Below are positions 42,627 through 54,639 of a stretch of 64,000 nt of DNA, in pieces. Within the stretch, counting starts at the first letter, position 1. Each line of letters starts with the position of its first letter. A program made the position numbers and the translations under genes. The notes beneath the pieces are model-generated. The model saw only the letters and a list, made by a program, of their open reading frames with translations, was not told the DNA's origin and made no database searches. Source of the stretch: Diplolepis rosae (lineage: Eukaryota > Arthropoda > Insecta > Hymenoptera > Diplolepididae); contig JAPYXD010000484.1 of assembly GCA_030998225.1 (NCBI GenBank), positions 6,076,001-6,140,000 on the forward strand, given 5' to 3'.

Positions 42627-43882
42627 CCCGTGCAGAAATTGTCTCGACTATGCCCTGCTAACGGTCGGGTCCTGGCCGGGCAATAGCCGGGTAACTTTTA
42701 CCCAACCGGGGCCTGGTCGGGCCTTGCCCGCGCAGTTGTTTGAAAAATTCTCCCCAACCAGGGCCTGGTCAGACTATGGCCATGCAAGTTGCTTTACGGT
42801 TTCCGCCCGGGCACTGGACGGGACCCCACCAGGTCGTCTGCTTGTTTCGAAATTTGCATTTTTATGAATATGCCAACAAGTTTTATAAAAATAATGTATC
42901 TATAATATATTAAATCAGATGTTAAAATATATGTGAGACCAAAAATTGTGTAGAAAAATTTAAAAACACAACTTTTGCCAGATATACTTACAGGTTTGAA
43001 CCTTCATTGAACGATGACAGAAAATTTTGTTTTACAAGATAATTAATTATTATGTTTATATTTGGTGTCCTTTAAATATACAGTCGGCCATAAACAAACC
43101 ACTATTGTTTAATTTTCTTGTGCAAAAACTAATCATTTCGTTTTCAAAAAAATATTTTCCATCGTTCAATGAACGTTCAGGACTGTAAGTACGTTTTTGC
43201 CACTGAAGTTGCAACCATGATGTCTTAACCTCAAAGTTTTCGTGCATGTTAACATTCTTGGGAATTCACTGTAAATTATAACGTATAGTATCGGTTTAAA
43301 TAATGGATAAACGTATTCGTGATCTAAATCATAGGCATTCTAAGAAGCGCAGGTTAATAAAAAATAGTTTAATTTTACATGATTTAATCAATATCGACAT
43401 AGATGATTTTGATAGTGAAATTGAGACTCCCATTACACCTTTGGGTAAGTTCTGTTTGTATGTTTTAACATATATTTATGTTTAAATAATCAAAAATGTT
43501 TTATTTTTGTATCACAAAAGACCATGAAGAAAACTTTGATCACGAAATTCACCAGGACAATAATGAGCAAGAGCCTATTATAAGTGAAGATCCTGCTGAT
43601 ACAATTCAATATTTTATTTTATTTTAATATTTTAAAGTAATTTAGAGGATTACATCTTATACGTATACCTGACCAGGGACTGGCAGGGTACAGACCGGAA
43701 ACTATCCGGTACCCGATCGAGGATTAACCGGGCTTCTAGCCCGACCGGGCGCGCTTGATTCCCCGTGACGAAAATGACCGCGCCCTGTCCGGTATACCCG
43801 GCCGGGGCCCTGATATTATCCAGGCTGATTATCCGGGGCCCGTCCAGGGCCCGATAAAAACCGGTTTAAATTTCTACACGGG
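42627..43882 (+). mobile_element. CCCGTG-ended TIR element with CGGG-rich termini, TSD TAT
   Basis: The ends are CCCGTGCAGAAATT (left) and CCCGTGTAGAAATT (right, read inward). TAT flanks both sides (42624-42626 and 43883-43885). About 220 bp at each end are very GC-rich with repeated GGCCNGGG/CCCGG words (for example GGTCGGGTCCTGGCCGGGCA), against an AT-rich interior. The interior carries a small two-exon gene (43303-43627). It lies inside repeat B copy 2. Superfamily unknown. Confidence 0.8.
43303..43627 (+). CDS. Small two-exon gene inside the CCCGTG element, 82 aa
   Basis: Exon 1 (43303-43444) opens at ATG and encodes a basic stretch (HRHSKKRRLIKN) then a hydrophobic and acidic one (LILHDLINIDIDDFDSE). 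The donor is GTAAGT at 43445 and the acceptor CACAAAAG ends at 43520. Exon 2 (43521-43627) restores the frame (GAC across the junction) and is acidic (DHEENFDHE, NNEQEP, SEDPAD) with a stop at 43625-43627. No lesion is visible. The protein is unrecognised; it may be the N-terminus of a larger transposon protein whose rest is deleted, or a small accessory product. Confidence 0.55.
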
Positions 43883-43885
43883 TAT

Positions 43886-46012
43886 TTTATGTTTTTATTT
43901 TAAATATTAAAAATTAAAAATTCCATTTTATAACCAAAATATGTGAAATACAAAATAAGCGTTAAAATAAAAAAATCGTTTGCTTAAAAACAGTCTACGA
44001 ATTTTTTTTCCTTTTTGAGATATTTGGAAGAAAATAGATTTTTTAAAATCATGTAAATTATTAGAAAATTACAGAAATGTATACAGAAAATCGAGCGCGA
44101 AGCGCGAGTGTCATGGTCAGAATGTGTTCCTCAAGGCTAATAGAGCCTTAATAAATTGAATTTACCTTTTCATTTGAAATCAAAAACAAATTTAGTAACT
44201 TTGAGAAAATGTAATTTACATCTATAATATTATAAAATTGACTTGAGCTTCAGTATCAAATTACAAGAAATAAACTTCTATGTATGGGAAGAATATAAAA
44301 CTGAACGCAAATCGCGAGATACAAACAGAACGAAGCGCGAAGCGCGTGATGAGGATGTGCCCGCGAGGCGGGCATATTTTTTTACTTATACATACAAGTG
44401 TTTAACATTTTCATAATTTTAAAGGATTAACTTGCTTATTTGCCGTTACATTTTTGTATCTGTTTATTGTGTTGACATGTTAAGTGTTAGTTCATACATA
44501 TTGCATAAAGTGTATAAGCGCAAAATGCGAAATGGTCGTAAGCGTATGATAAAATTTGTTTCTGGCAAAATTTGTAGTTAAAATAAGAAATATATTGGAA
44601 ATTAAATATTTTTTAAAAATATATTTTAAAAAGTTTATTTATGGACAAATTTAATGATATTTTGGTAAATATTACTAAGTTGTTCTATCTGTTTTGTAGT
44701 TAATAAGGAGTTCTTCTTTTTGAATATGAAACATTTCAAGATATAACCTTTTTTTCTAATTATTTTCAAAATTTAAAATTATAGTTTTATTAAAATAAAA
44801 ATTATGTATGTATATAATAGCATGTTCATCAAGTACAGTTTTGTTTTCTTTATTTTTTATTGATCTAGCATGTTCAAGTAGTCTAGGGCGCAAAAATCTA
44901 CAAGTTTAATATTTAAATTTTGTCGAAGTTTTATCTTTTAAAGATAGAGAATTTTTTTTGTAGAGTATTGTCAATAGTAAAAATGATTCGCAAATTTAAT
45001 TTTTGGAAAATTCTACAAAGCTGTTCTTGAAAATTCTGGATATATGGAAATGTTATGATTTTTTAATTTTCTTGATTATCTAAATCAGTAATAATATCAT
45101 TAAATTGTTTTGTTTTTATAAATGTTAAAATTTTATATCGTGATATATCGTAATATATCGTAATATATCGTTTGCATATTTTTTCATTCAAAAGATCTAA
45201 ATGATATGCATTTTTTAACAAAATAGGTCGTACAAAGTTAATGTTGTCAATGTAAATATTTTATTTAAAATACCACCAATTTTGTGTGTTAAACTATGAT
45301 TTGAGAAAAAATTAAGCTAACGACCTGACCACATTGGTTTTCTGTATCAATTTGTAATAATTTTATTGTTGGTAATTTGTACGATCATGTCTAAAATGTT
45401 TATGCTATTATTTGTTGTTTTTTCTAAGGTGAATTTTATTTTTATGTCTATAGAATTGAAATTGCATAACATTTAAAAAATAAAAATACACACATGCCAT
45501 GTTCTCATAATATAATCTCGAACTATATTCAATCTGAACTTAACTGTTCCCGTTGCACGGAGAAAAATAGTTAGCTGGGCCAGCAAAACTTTTGCTATTA
45601 AATAGATAGCAAATTTCACTTGCTCTTATAGATAATTTTTAGCTTTTAGAGCGGATAAGTTTGCTTATATATGAATACCCTGCCATAAATAAATGTTGTA
45701 ACAGTGTATGCATTTTTAATTTTAGTTAAATAAAAGTAATTATTTTACAAAACTGCAATTTTAAAATTAAATAAACGATACGAAATAGGTATTAAGGGGA
45801 ATTTATTTGTTAATTAAACTATATTCAAGATTCATATAGAAATTTAATTGTCAAATCGCTTGCATTTTAGCTTAAAATTTTATTTGAGTGTTCAGAATAA
45901 TATTATAAAAGATATACTAACACTTGATTGTTGAAATTCAAAAACGTTCAATTTGATCAAAGGTATCGATATATGTGATAACTAACTGATCATAATATTC
46001 ATCAAAATACTA
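43886..46012. other. AT-rich stretch with a few odd motifs
   Basis: GC-rich words GAGCGCGAAGCGCGAG at about 44091 and GAACGAAGCGCGAAGCGCG near 44329 lie in two related blocks about 240 bp apart, each followed by a GTCAGAATGTG/GAGGATGTG-type sequence. A short tandem run of GTAATATATC units is at about 45137-45173. A CACGGAGAAAAATAGTTAGC end without partner is at 45556. No gene is supported. Confidence 0.5.
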
Positions 46013-46802
46013 GGTTGTTCAAAAAGTTTTGAAAGCGTCATCTATAGAGCAGTAGAAGAACCAAACTTTCTACGCCATTTTAAGATTTCATCTTTTATAC
46101 GAACATACCCAAAGTGTCATTCCACTCTGTCAATTCATTGTTTGTTTACAAGCCATTTGAAGTTGACGTGTCAGTGTATTTTTGTACAATGGAAAAAACC
46201 GAATATCGTGCAGTGATAAAATTATTTGTTTTGGAAGGTTTATCAGCAACGGAAATTCATACAAAAATGGTGAAAGTGTTAAAGGAAGCTGCTCCTTCAT
46301 TTCCAACTGTGCATCGATGGGTTTTAGAGTTTAGACGTGGTCGAAAAAAATTCTGAATATTATTGTAACCTTTTGGATCAATTGGATGCAAAAATTCGTG
46401 AAAAAAGACCCGGTTTGCAGAAGAAAAAAATCCTTATTCATCAAGGCAATGCACCCGCTCACACAGCTCAAAAAACCATCACTAAAATAACCTAAATAAA
46501 GTACGAATTGTTGCAGCATCCAACTTATTCGCCTGATTTAGTTCCCTCTGAAATCTGGCTGTTCCCACACCTCATGAAATTCCTTCGTGGGAAGCATTTT
46601 TCATCAAACGAAGAGGTTATAGCCGTCGTAGAGGAGTATTTTGCAGGCCTTGCAGAAAGTCACTTCCATGATGGGATAAACAAGTTGGAAGACCGTTGGA
46701 CCAAATGTATTGATCTTATGGGAGATTATACTGAGCAATAAAAGTGATTTCACCAAAAAAAAACGTATTTTCATTCCTGCTTTCAAAACTTTTTGAACAA
46801 CC
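46013..46802 (+). mobile_element. Mariner element, internally deleted, TSD TA
   Basis: The ends are GGTTGTTCAAAAAGTTTTGA on both sides (read inward), followed by AAGC. TA flanks both sides (46011-46012 and 46803-46804). At 790 bp it is about 500 bp shorter than a full element. The transposase is on the plus strand and is a deletion product. Confidence 0.93.
46189..46741 (+). pseudogene. Mariner transposase, deleted middle, catalytic residues changed
   Basis: It starts MEKTEYRAVIKLFVLEGLSA and keeps the first helix-turn-helix (SFPTVHRWVLEFRRGR) to about 46345, then jumps to the C-terminal half (LDQLDAKIREKRPGLQKKK). The second catalytic block reads HQGNAPAHT (Asp to Gly) and the third YSPDLVPSE (Asp to Glu). 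A TAA at about 46494 and the deletion also break it. The tail NKLEDRWTKCIDLMGDYTEQ is normal. The first catalytic aspartate is in the deleted part. Confidence 0.92.
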
Positions 46803-49639
46803 TAGTATACTGTACTTAAATTTCAGTCACAAAATATCGGAAGATGAAATATGTTGAAATATATTTATCACACCATCCTCCATCCAACCTAAAACAACCT
46901 TGAAGTCCACTTGAAGAAACATATCATTAATATGTCCTCTTGTCATATCCTATAATATTAGTCGAAAAAATGTATTAGTGTAGAAAATATTGGAGGACAA
47001 TTAAAGTACTTTTCATGGTAACGTGATCCACTTGATAGATGTCCTTAATTTCTTGAAAAGAAACTTTATTATTTATGTGAAAAATCCAAAATATTGTTGA
47101 CTTTGAAAAATCGAAAATTATTAATTATTATATATTAATTATTAATAATTATTATTTAACAGTTGTGTAAATCAGCAATACATAATTAAAGCAATAAATG
47201 ATGCCACTACATAACTTTAAAATGTTTTTACCTTATTAATGATATCAGAAAAATATTCAAAACATAACAGAGAAAAATAATTTTAGAAATTTATAAATGT
47301 AATTAAAATATGGTATTGAAAAAAATTGAACTATAATCACTTTGATTTTCCGTATGAAAACAATTCCAAAAATATGCTATATATCGAAAGAGGACAAAGG
47401 AACTGTTTGTTGGCTCTTTTTAGCCAAAGAATTATAATACTTGGCCTTATTTTTCATCTCACACTGTTTGGGAGAAATCTCTGCAAGTATTAGTGATTAT
47501 GCTAAAAACGTTTTTGCTAGATAGAACGAGAACCGTTAGCTGGCTAATGGACCTTAACTATCCTTTGTATAACTCTAAAAAGTGTAATAAAGGTCAATTA
47601 ATTATTTACGAAAGCTATCGTAATAAGAGACGTAGTCAACACATCTGTCGCCCACAATATATTTCTACTTTGAGACCGAGATAAAAGATAAATAAAATCT
47701 ATAAGTATGACCTCTTAAGAGACAATTCAAAATTACTTTCCAAGTAACAATTTGTATTTATAACGAATTTTTCTAAACTATATTTTGTACTTAGAATTTC
47801 TCAATGATTAATTAGAAGAAACGAGTTTCAAAATTAACAAGATTTATGTAGGAATTCCTAATTAGAAAAGTGTAGTTTTTTTTATAGAACAGTGGAAGTA
47901 TCTTACTCCAAATACCGCAATGCCTACTAGACTTATTTATATCTAAGACATTTTATGAATCGTAAAATTAGTTTCCACTTTCATTTTTAAGCAAAAAGTT
48001 AATCAATCAATTTAAAGAAGTAAATATTTATGTACTTTAAACTTTTTTTCTTTTTTTGTACTTTACTACCTAAATTTTAATCATTATAAGAGGTAAGTTA
48101 CTAAATCAAGTCATAGGCAACATTCAATGATGTATCTGTGAAATCTTAATGATTAACAGATGCAATAGACTTTTTAATAAGTTAAAATCACTGACATATC
48201 ATTAAAAATATTATAGACATTGTGAAAGTTGACCATCTCATACTTTAACGACTATGAAGAATGAAAAAATTTATTTATAATTTGTAACTATAATTTTTAT
48301 GGGAGTTTTCAATTCATTTTTAACTAATTTAATAAGTTGTTAAACTTCCTTCAATGATTTTATTATTTTTATGCACGTCATTGCATTACTTAGCAGAATT
48401 CGCAAAAATTTATTGTGTGCAATGTTTTTATACATGAAATTCAGAAATTTGAAAAATGTAAAGAACTGTTATGTGTAGTGAATAATTAAAATATTAGAGA
48501 GATTCTTGATGTTCGAATTTGAATGTCAAATAAGAATTTTTGCAATGAAAATATTTAAATAAAAAATATTTATATTCAAAATGTATAATTTTCAGAAGAT
48601 CCTTATGTAGGAAAATGGAATTATTATCATCTCAAATTTGGTGATTTCAAAAAAATATTTTGTTGAGGTAATAATAAAATTTGGTTGCACAGATACAAAC
48701 ATAATATTTCGGTTGAAATGAAAAAACCGTTGTCTCAGTGTTCTTTCATTATCATAAAGCAATCTATTTTATCATTATAATGATATGGTATTATGGATTG
48801 TGATTATAGTATTTTCAAAAAATGCGACATTTGGAACGAAAATGAATGATTAAATTCCGCAAACCATTTAACGGATTTTATTAAGTCAAATTGAGCAATA
48901 AAGAGGAAGTAGAAGTGTATCGCCACTGATCGTTCCTAACATTTCGCAAAAAAATTCATCATTTACGATAGTACAATGCAATTTGGCATCGGCTCGAGTG
49001 TCCTGAAGAAATATTCAGCAATTATGTGGTTTTCAAAAAGCAAGATAACAACGAGCTCGGAGTCGGAAATCTTGAAAAGAGATAACATTTTTTCTTTTTT
49101 TTCCAAATCCTTCTTTCAATCTTTACGTTCTTTTATTTCGGCTCCGATAGTAATTTTACTTACCTATTTACGCGACTAAACTGGAATGATATCAGCAATT
49201 CGAACTAGAAGAATAAAAAAATACATATTAAATTCATAAATTTACAAGTAATCTTAAAATTTAAGTACTTCAAGCTATTCAATTTTTTGTTCACCTCTGC
49301 AAAAGTATAAAAATAAATGAGTGAAATGTGTTTACGAGAACGGAATTTATGAAAAGAGATGAAAACTACAAGATGCACAGCACGAATGCCCGAGGCTATA
49401 GGAAATCTACGTAAATGAGAAAAATCTTGACATTAAGGGTGTCAGAAAGCCGTAAGCGAAGGGCAAAAAATGGAAACGAAGGGATAATTGTGTGGGAGGA
49501 GTAGAAAGTTTTTGACTATACTGTCAAGCTAAGAAAATTGAGAAAATGAGAACAAGGAATTGACTTCTGTCATCTGTGAAAATTAAAACAATAAATTTAC
49601 GCTTCAGGCGAAATTTGACCCTCTTTTATTTCCAACAAA
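46803..49639. other. Long AT-rich unassigned stretch
   Basis: I found no gene, no bounded repeat and no RNA. The frames at 47493-47684 and 48976-49179 have no domain. CACTGAGACAACGG-like words near 48730 could be a decayed end. Confidence 0.5.
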
Positions 49640-49960
49640 TTTCCAAGTTTTAAGAGCTCCTTAAATCTAACAAAATTTTTCGCGATCCTATCTCTCTATT
49701 GTCGCTGTCTATAGGCACGATAACTTGCAAATGTATCCCTTAACTGAATTCAACTTTAGCATATTTTAGTAGAGTGCAAAAAGAAAGGTCGAGTTTGTTA
49801 ACCAGCCATAACTAACAAAAATGCAAAAAATGTTGAAGAAATCTGAACTTTTAATGTTGGCTCCCGATATTACTCAAAGAGCTTTACAAATTTTTTTCCA
49901 TATCATTTTTTAATCTGACCAAATTTAACAAAGTCATAGTATTCAAAAAGCTTGAAAAAG
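49640..49960. repeat. Repeat family B, diverged copy 3
   Basis: It matches the other B copies in order but loosely: GTCGCTGTCTATAGGCACGA near 49704, TAACTGAATTCAACTTTAGC, GTTTGTTAACCAGCCA near 49794, then a CTTTACAAATTTTTTTCC block. Non-coding. Confidence 0.6.
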
Positions 49961-50665
49961 AAATTGGAACGGAAATGAAGAAATTCATCCACGGCAGGTG
50001 AGCACATTCTCATTCCACATCTATTTTAGCTTTCTCGAATTTAAGTTGCTTTTAAAAGCTATAGACATAAATAATAAACTATGCTTTCATGAAGATGGAA
50101 TCGCCTGCTTTCTGTACGAACTTTTTCAAAATTATACTTCACCTAGGAAATAAATAGTGTAGAGAAGGAGAAATTGCATTTTAAATTGATAAATTTTTTA
50201 CCAAGATTAAAACAGATATAAAATTGAAGTCTGCACCAATAATTTTTTTTTGGAATTTCAAATAATAATTTAAAAAGTGCTTAATATCTATGGCGAACGT
50301 TTCAGATTGCAATTCAATCTGAGCAAGTCAAAGTTATTCCGAATCACTTCAAACCAATCCGTAAAATGTTTCGAATCTCGTTCGATTCAAACCGGCTGAA
50401 TATTCATGCGAGACTTCAATTTGAATGAATCCAAACCAAGATTCAAATACAGACCAAACTTCTAAAGTAAACTCCATGAATTAACGGAAATGATTTCAAA
50501 ATTTTTCTGTTCCTGAAATTTAAACATTACCCCGCAATATTGGAAAAAAATCATATTGTTTAGTAATACAAAGTTGATAAAAACAGATAATTATTTGTAT
50601 TTTGATGCTGATCATTTCAAGAATGATTAGAGAATATTCAAATTATTACTTTTATTTTATATATA
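49961..50665. other. AT-rich stretch with an ATTCCGAA-type fragment
   Basis: About 50290-50430 reads GGCGAACGTTTCAGATTGCA and contains ATTCCGAATC words. It resembles the left half of the palindrome at 35991. No gene is supported. Confidence 0.45.
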
Positions 50666-50717
50666 CACGGAGAAAAATAGTTCAAAAAATTTTACTCGAC
50701 TTTGTCGGTTCAACTTG

Positions 50718-53038
50718 CACTCAGAAAAAAGGTTCGGCTACATTTACTAAAGCTAATCAATTAAAAATTTTCCAGTTTAAAAGAATAAACTTTTAGTTAA
50801 TTTCATAAGAAAAATTGTTTATTTATTATGCTCACAAAATTCTAGTTATATATATTCTGGTATTATTAATGCACTGAGAAAACTGGAGTGTCAAACTTTG
50901 AGTGTCAAAATGTAGATAGTCAGTTTGAACTTCTAGATAGTACAACACTTTCTCCGAAATTTTTTCTTTTTGGTCAGGGAGACACTCATTTTATATTCTG
51001 CTTAACTGTTACCAGAGGGTCAGAATCACTATAAAGTGTGTCGATTGGTGAAATACGCGCCAAAATTGTAAAGTCACGTGGGTTCGCCTATTTTTCCTCC
51101 AATATCACCAGCGTGGACTCTAACCTCATTACCGGTTTCGCGTCTTTTACGTGTTAAAGTGTCACGAGGGTTATTTTTGCCAACTAATTGTTGAGTACTT
51201 ATTTCACTTGCTATAATAACATAATAATTGTGAAAGCTTAAATGTAATAGTTTTGAGGTTAGCCATAGAGGTAGATTATAGTCTGTTTTTCCCTCTTCGA
51301 TAATCTATTTTTCTCTCTGTGATGATCAACTTTTCCCTCTAAAGTATTCAAGTTGACCATCTTATTTTCACAATTCACAGGTAATAAGTTACACTATCTA
51401 GAAGGCTGTCCTATAGTTTAACCTCAAATATAGTCTGCTTCACCCTCCAAATGTTTAGGTTGACACTCCAGTTTTCTCAGTGATGTAGTTAATGTTACAG
51501 AAAGATATAGTAAAAGTAGTTTCAAGATACGCCGTTGGCAGCGTTACTGTTGACACAATCTGGCGCCTGTTTGTTTTTCGTTATACATGCAAGCCTCGGC
51601 ATTTTGACCCTCGAGAGGCAGCCCCCACCACGCCACCTTCCCACTGAATCCCACTGAGTCAGTGGCAAGGTGGCATGGCGGGGGCTGCCCTCAAGAGTCA
51701 AAATGCTGAGGCTTGTATAATGTTGATACGGGTTTCCTGTTAGTTATGTTGTGTGTTAGGCCGTTTGCAAAAACAAGTGAAAACGAAAACAAGGTAGAGT
51801 CCAAAAGAACAGGACACTCAAACATCTTTCATATAAACCTTAAAAAAAGAAAAAAGGTCACTCACTTCACTCTCTTCCAGTGCTGCCAGATTTTTTTTTC
51901 GGAAATCCGTAGAAATGGTGGGGGAATGCCCGAGGAAATCCGTATTTTTCCGTAGGTCTATGGCCGCGAGAGAGCGGCATAAGCGGACGTGACCGAGATG
52001 TACATGTGTGAAAGAAACAGACAACATGGGGAAGTGGCGGGGGAACGCTGGAGAAAATTGAGCCTGAAAGAGAGGGAGAAAAGTAGAATTTTGACTTCTC
52101 GTTTCTTCTAAAAGTTACAGCTAAATATTTTTTCGGATTTATTTCAATAAAACATGGTACGAACTTCAGCAAGATTCGACGTTCTTTACAATATTGTAGC
52201 AGATACAGGTTTCCATGTCGTGTTGTGATTGTTAGTTGTTTCAAATATCTGAAACATTAATAATTGTGTTTTAAGTAATCACTATAAAATTTAAATGTAA
52301 AGGTAGAAAATTCTCCAATTCGTAGGTATAGTGGGATCACGGGCGAGCTTGCTAAAGACTAATAAAGGCACTTCAATACTGATTCGCTGATTTTTTGAGA
52401 AAACGAAGAATTGGTCGATTCCATTAAAAGCATTGTATTTTCTATAAGGTCAACCAATCGAGTCCTGCATACTGAATAGCGTGCACGTTTCTATAAAGTC
52501 CGGTTCAGTATTATGCTGAGACACACAACTATATAACTGCGATTATAGAAAAAGAAAAGATTTACCGTCAAAAACATTGGTTTCGTTAAAACGAGGACAT
52601 TTTGCGCGTTTCAAAGAAAAAAACAGGACACCAGGACAGGTAAGGCTGGAACAGAACATGTCCTGGAAAAACAAATTTTGAAAATTATATTTTCCACGTC
52701 TTTAAATTATTATTTATTTGTAAGGTTATGTTAGCATTCAACCGGAAAATTTTAGTAAATTTAACTAGAAATATGGTAATGTTGAATGGACTAAATTAGT
52801 TAAATTTACCGGAATATAACAATGGATGTGAAAAGAAATTTTTTACTAGAGAAATTACGGTGATATCAACTAGAAAATTTTATTACATTAACTGGAATAA
52901 AAGATCAGAATAACCGGAAAGTGTTTACTAGAATTTCTAACATTTTTAACCGGAATTACTAGTACGGCTCTCCGTAACATTTTTTCCGGTTGTAATAACC
53001 AAAATTCTGGTGGTTTTAACTAGACTTTTTTCTGAGTG
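50718..53038. mobile_element. TIR element family D, copy 2, nested in A6
   Basis: The ends are CACTCAGAAAAAAGGTTCGG and CACTCAGAAAAAAGTCTAGT (read inward). It is colinear with copy 1 at 26408, with a nested element at 50872-51482 and extra sequence around 51800-52700. An internal hairpin of about 65-bp arms (CAAGCCTCGGCATTTTGACC paired with GGGCTGCCCTCAAGAGTCAA) lies at 51590-51716. The minus-strand open frame at 51867-52244 has no recognisable domain. Confidence 0.83.
50872..51482. repeat. CACTG-ended TIR element, 611 bp, nested in family D, TSD ATG
   Basis: Both ends read CACTGAGAAAACTGGAGTGT inward. ATG flanks both sides (50869-50871 and 51483-51485). The corresponding site in family D copy 1 has no insertion. 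The interior is non-coding. CAC ends with a 3-bp duplication suggest a CACTA-type element. Confidence 0.85.
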
Positions 53039-53373
53039 TAGGACATAAGGAAATTTCAGCATCTTTTAAATCCTAGCCAGATAAAATAAATTTAATTCAC
53101 CTAACGTAAATGATAATGAACGTTACATAGGGAATAATGAAGAGTTGGTAAAACGTGGCGGTAGTATGGTCCTCTTGAATAAAATAAATTCTTGTCTCGA
53201 GCCTGCCATTAGTCATCCGATACATACATACATACATAGACAGCATACAAATACATACACGCATTTGGTGCGTCACGAATAATTGCAATAATACAAAATA
53301 ATTTCTAACTTATCTATATGTCCCAACTTTGATCGGAAGTTAAGTAAAATTACTCGAATTGTTTTTCTCTGTG

Positions 53374-54639
53374 CATTAAAAGGTATTGTGAGAATTTGTA
53401 ATGCATTACAAACTTTTCCAAAACTCTTTCAAACCCATACAAAAAAGTGTTCTATAACCTTAAAATACCTTAAATATCTTCATAAAAAATGATTTTTACA
53501 GTAGATTTTTTTTTTATCAAAAGCTGTCAAATGAAATAATAAAGTCGATTATTTTTTATAAATAAAAACTTATTTCAAAACACTTTCAGTGAAAAATCAG
53601 TTTCCACGAATATATTAGATTAATGAAGTTTCGTCTCATGTATTTAGTGCCAATGTTCGGGTTTTTGTGAACGGCAATCCTAAAATTCTTGCACCCAATT
53701 TGAAATATATAATTCTATTGACTAAAAAGCACGGGTTTTTTTAACTTCACTTGCCTTAGGTACCGTCATTGTTATAAATTAAGACAATGAGTGCTGATTA
53801 CAAATAAAATATAATATTTACTTCATGATTAAAGATGAATCTAAGCATTTTTACTTCAACTTTAACAAATTATATCGCAAATATATCTTAAAACCCGTAC
53901 CATAATACATTCTAATATTCACTGTCAAATTATTTTTGCGTTTTTTGAGTACCTTTAAAAATATCAATTTTTTTCAAAATTTGTTCTTTTTTCCCTTCTT
54001 ACTTTTAAATTACAAATAAAAAAATTAAGTTATACTATGAAAATGGACGAATGTATTATAAAAATTATAAATTTATAAAAAATTTATTTATTTATAAAAA
54101 TTATAAATTAAAAAAATATATATAAAGCTTTCATGACAACTCATGTAAAATAAGTAGTAGAGATCTGTGTTGTTCAGACATTCAACTACATCCACTATAA
54201 GGTATTTAAAGTGATTCGTCACATTCTGGAAACTATTGTCGAATTATTGTACGCGCTATAGTACGAAATTGAATACATCAAAACCAATTGAGTTAGTTAA
54301 CGAACCCGTGTAATTGAAAAATCTGATAAGCTTTAGATATTTTTTGAAAAAACTTAACTGCTCTGAGAATGCAGTTGTGCGAGGTCAACAGGAAAAACTA
54401 TTTTCTCAATATGTGAATTTAGAAAAAATCTCGACATCAGGCAGAAAAATGTTAGCATATGTCTGGTGTTTGTGAAGCACCATCAATTTAAATTTTTTTA
54501 TCTATGCTCTTCCTGGAAGAATTTTATAAGTGCTCCAATAACTACATCGTAACATGTTCCTGTACATGTTCATTGTTTTATAGACCCACTGTAATAAATC
54601 TGTGATAGTTAATTTGACATGGGGTCAGTTGTGTTCCTA
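53374..54639. other. AT-rich unassigned stretch
   Basis: No gene, bounded repeat or RNA could be supported. Confidence 0.5.

Larger units (their letters stand above)
50666..53373 (+). mobile_element. Repeat family A copy (A6), outermost of a three-level nest
   Basis: The left end is CACGGAGAAAAATAGTTCAA (50666) and the right end is CACAGAGAAAAACAATTCG (53373, read inward). The family A sequence breaks off at 50717 and resumes at 53039 (GGACATAAGG...). Between them lies a family D element. The remainder is shortened internally: after GCATACAAATACATACACGC it jumps to the right end. Flanks are TA (50664-50665) and CA (53374-53375). Confidence 0.85.

Noticed and set aside
45137..45173. Short tandem GTAATATATC units as a CRISPR-like or satellite array
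   Set aside because: Only three or four units, no spacers, and the host is clearly eukaryotic.
51867..52244. 125-codon minus-strand open frame
   Set aside because: It lies in the interior of the nested family D copy, has no recognisable domain and has no counterpart in copy 1.
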